A DNA stretch of 22,525 nt, taken from JAGTQI01 sp038868115. Lineage in GTDB: Archaea; Thermoproteota; Bathyarchaeia; Bathyarchaeales; Bathycorpusculaceae. This document shows positions 21,882-22,525 of the stretch, piece after piece. Numbering within the stretch: the first letter of the stretch is position 1; each line of letters begins with the position of its first letter. The stretch is taken from assembly GCA_038868115.1 (NCBI GenBank), contig JAWBXA010000015.1:1-22525 (forward strand), given 5' to 3'. The position numbers were made by a program, and so were the translations under genes. The notes under the pieces were generated by a model, which saw only the letters and a list, made by a program, of their open reading frames with translations, had not been told where the DNA came from and searched no databases.

Positions 21882-22525
21882 TTGAAGGAAAACTCGATAA
21901 GGCTTCACTATTCAGGCTTTATTATTTTTGCAGCTAGAATCTTCGGCGTGATAACTGGTTTTGTCTTCCAGTATATGATAGCCCGTTCTACCACCACCGA
22001 AGAATACGGAGTGTTATTCAACATAAATGACGTGTTAGGCTATTTCCTAATTCTTGCTGGGATTATTCCCTTTTGGGTTATGCGTTTTGTAGCGAGATCT
22101 GAAAAAGGTGCCGCAAAAACCGGTGTTTTAGCGAATTTTGTTATATCGTTGGCGGCAACTAGCGTCTATCTAGTTTTCGTCCCACTGATAATTTCAGCGA
22201 TGGGCATTCAGCAGTATCTAGGGTTGTATTTGATCGCCGCGTTTCAAGTTATAGAGTTCTATACTATGAGCGCTGCTGAGGCTTGTCTTAGGGCAAAAAA
22301 ACCTCAAATATTGGGGTACGGAGCGATGATCGCTGAAATCATCAAAGTCTTTTTGGGATACGTTTTAATAATAAACTTGCGAAAACCATTGGAAGGAGCA
22401 ATAATCAGCCTAACAGCAAGCATGGCTGCACAAACAATTTACTACTTGAAAATGTTGACCAGCGACTTGAAACAGAAGACTGAATGGACATACGTAAAAG
22501 AATGGGTGAAAGGCTCCCTTGCAAA
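21882..22525 (+). CDS. Wzx-like polysaccharide flippase, N-terminal part (cut by right edge)
   Basis: A reading frame open from a TTG at 21882 to the end of the window (about 214 residues) and clearly membrane-embedded: segments at about 10-30, 48-66, 82-108, 114-131, 143-165 and 170-187. The N-terminal IIFAARIFGVITGFVFQYMI followed by RSTTTEEYGVL is typical of the MOP/Wzx oligosaccharide flippase superfamily, which moves lipid-linked glycans across the membrane. An in-frame stop at 21855 bounds the start. It is divergent from the Alg14-Alg13-like gene with about 110 bases between starts. It would export the product of this locus. Confidence 0.85.
   Translation, partial: MKENSIRLHYSGFIIFAARIFGVITGFVFQYMIARSTTTEEYGVLFNINDVLGYFLILAGIIPFWVMRFVARSEKGAAKTGVLANFVISLAATSVYLVFVPLIISAMGIQQYLGLYLIAAFQVIEFYTMSAAEACLRAKKPQILGYGAMIAEIIKVFLGYVLIINLRKPLEGAIISLTASMAAQTIYYLKMLTSDLKQKTEWTYVKEWVKGSLA

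Noticed and set aside
1..22525. CRISPR array, insertion sequence or rRNA gene
   Set aside because: No regularly spaced repeats, no transposase-like protein with terminal inverted repeats, and no rRNA sequence were seen in the window.

Overview
The window reads as archaeal chromosome. Evidence: TTTATA-type TATA boxes about 25 bases upstream of start codons, short or absent leaders, a tRNA-Val without encoded CCA, and archaeal-type families (a DUF354 protein, a dolichol-kinase-like CTP-dependent lipid kinase, Alg14/Alg13-type glycosyltransferase, COG2401). The protein style suggests a TACK-type lineage, perhaps Bathyarchaeia. That placement is impression only; no marker gene here settles it.

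Left part (about 1-10,200): part of a head-tailed provirus or its remnant. A tightly overlapping tail operon comes first: tail tube (cut by the left edge), tail assembly chaperone with a -1 frameshift extension, HK97 gp10-like protein, a very short tape measure candidate, and a tail hub with an inserted carbohydrate-binding-like domain. It is followed by a ribbon-helix-helix protein and a frameshifted RelE-type toxin gene. An AT-rich island (about 4140-6012) then carries three overlapping genes: two winged-helix-like proteins and a HEPN-type protein with an R-x6-H motif. This island differs in composition from its flanks and is the best candidate for an undescribed defence or toxin system. The packaging block follows (6150-9907): an unknown protein, a small two-helix membrane protein, a putative small terminase, a complete large terminase, and a COG2401 ABC-ATPase/acetyltransferase fusion. 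Portal, protease, capsid and integrase genes are not in the window.

Right part (about 10,200-22,525): host-like genes. A CTP-dependent lipid kinase and tRNA-Val(UAC) lead into a surface-glycan locus: an ATP-grasp/DUF354 pair, a hexapeptide acetyltransferase, a short nucleotide-sugar dehydrogenase-like protein, a minus-strand group of GpsA, LicC-like nucleotidyltransferase and LicD-like transferase, two GT2 glycosyltransferases, an unknown protein, an Alg14-Alg13 type transferase and a Wzx-like flippase cut by the right edge. Fragments of a glycosyltransferase and of an NDP-sugar epimerase lie between 20,458 and 20,815. The simplest combined reading is synthesis, decoration with a phospho-substituent, and membrane flipping of a surface glycan. 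The GpsA/LicC/LicD set suggests, as inference, glycerol-phosphate made separately from the glycerol-1-phosphate used for archaeal lipids.
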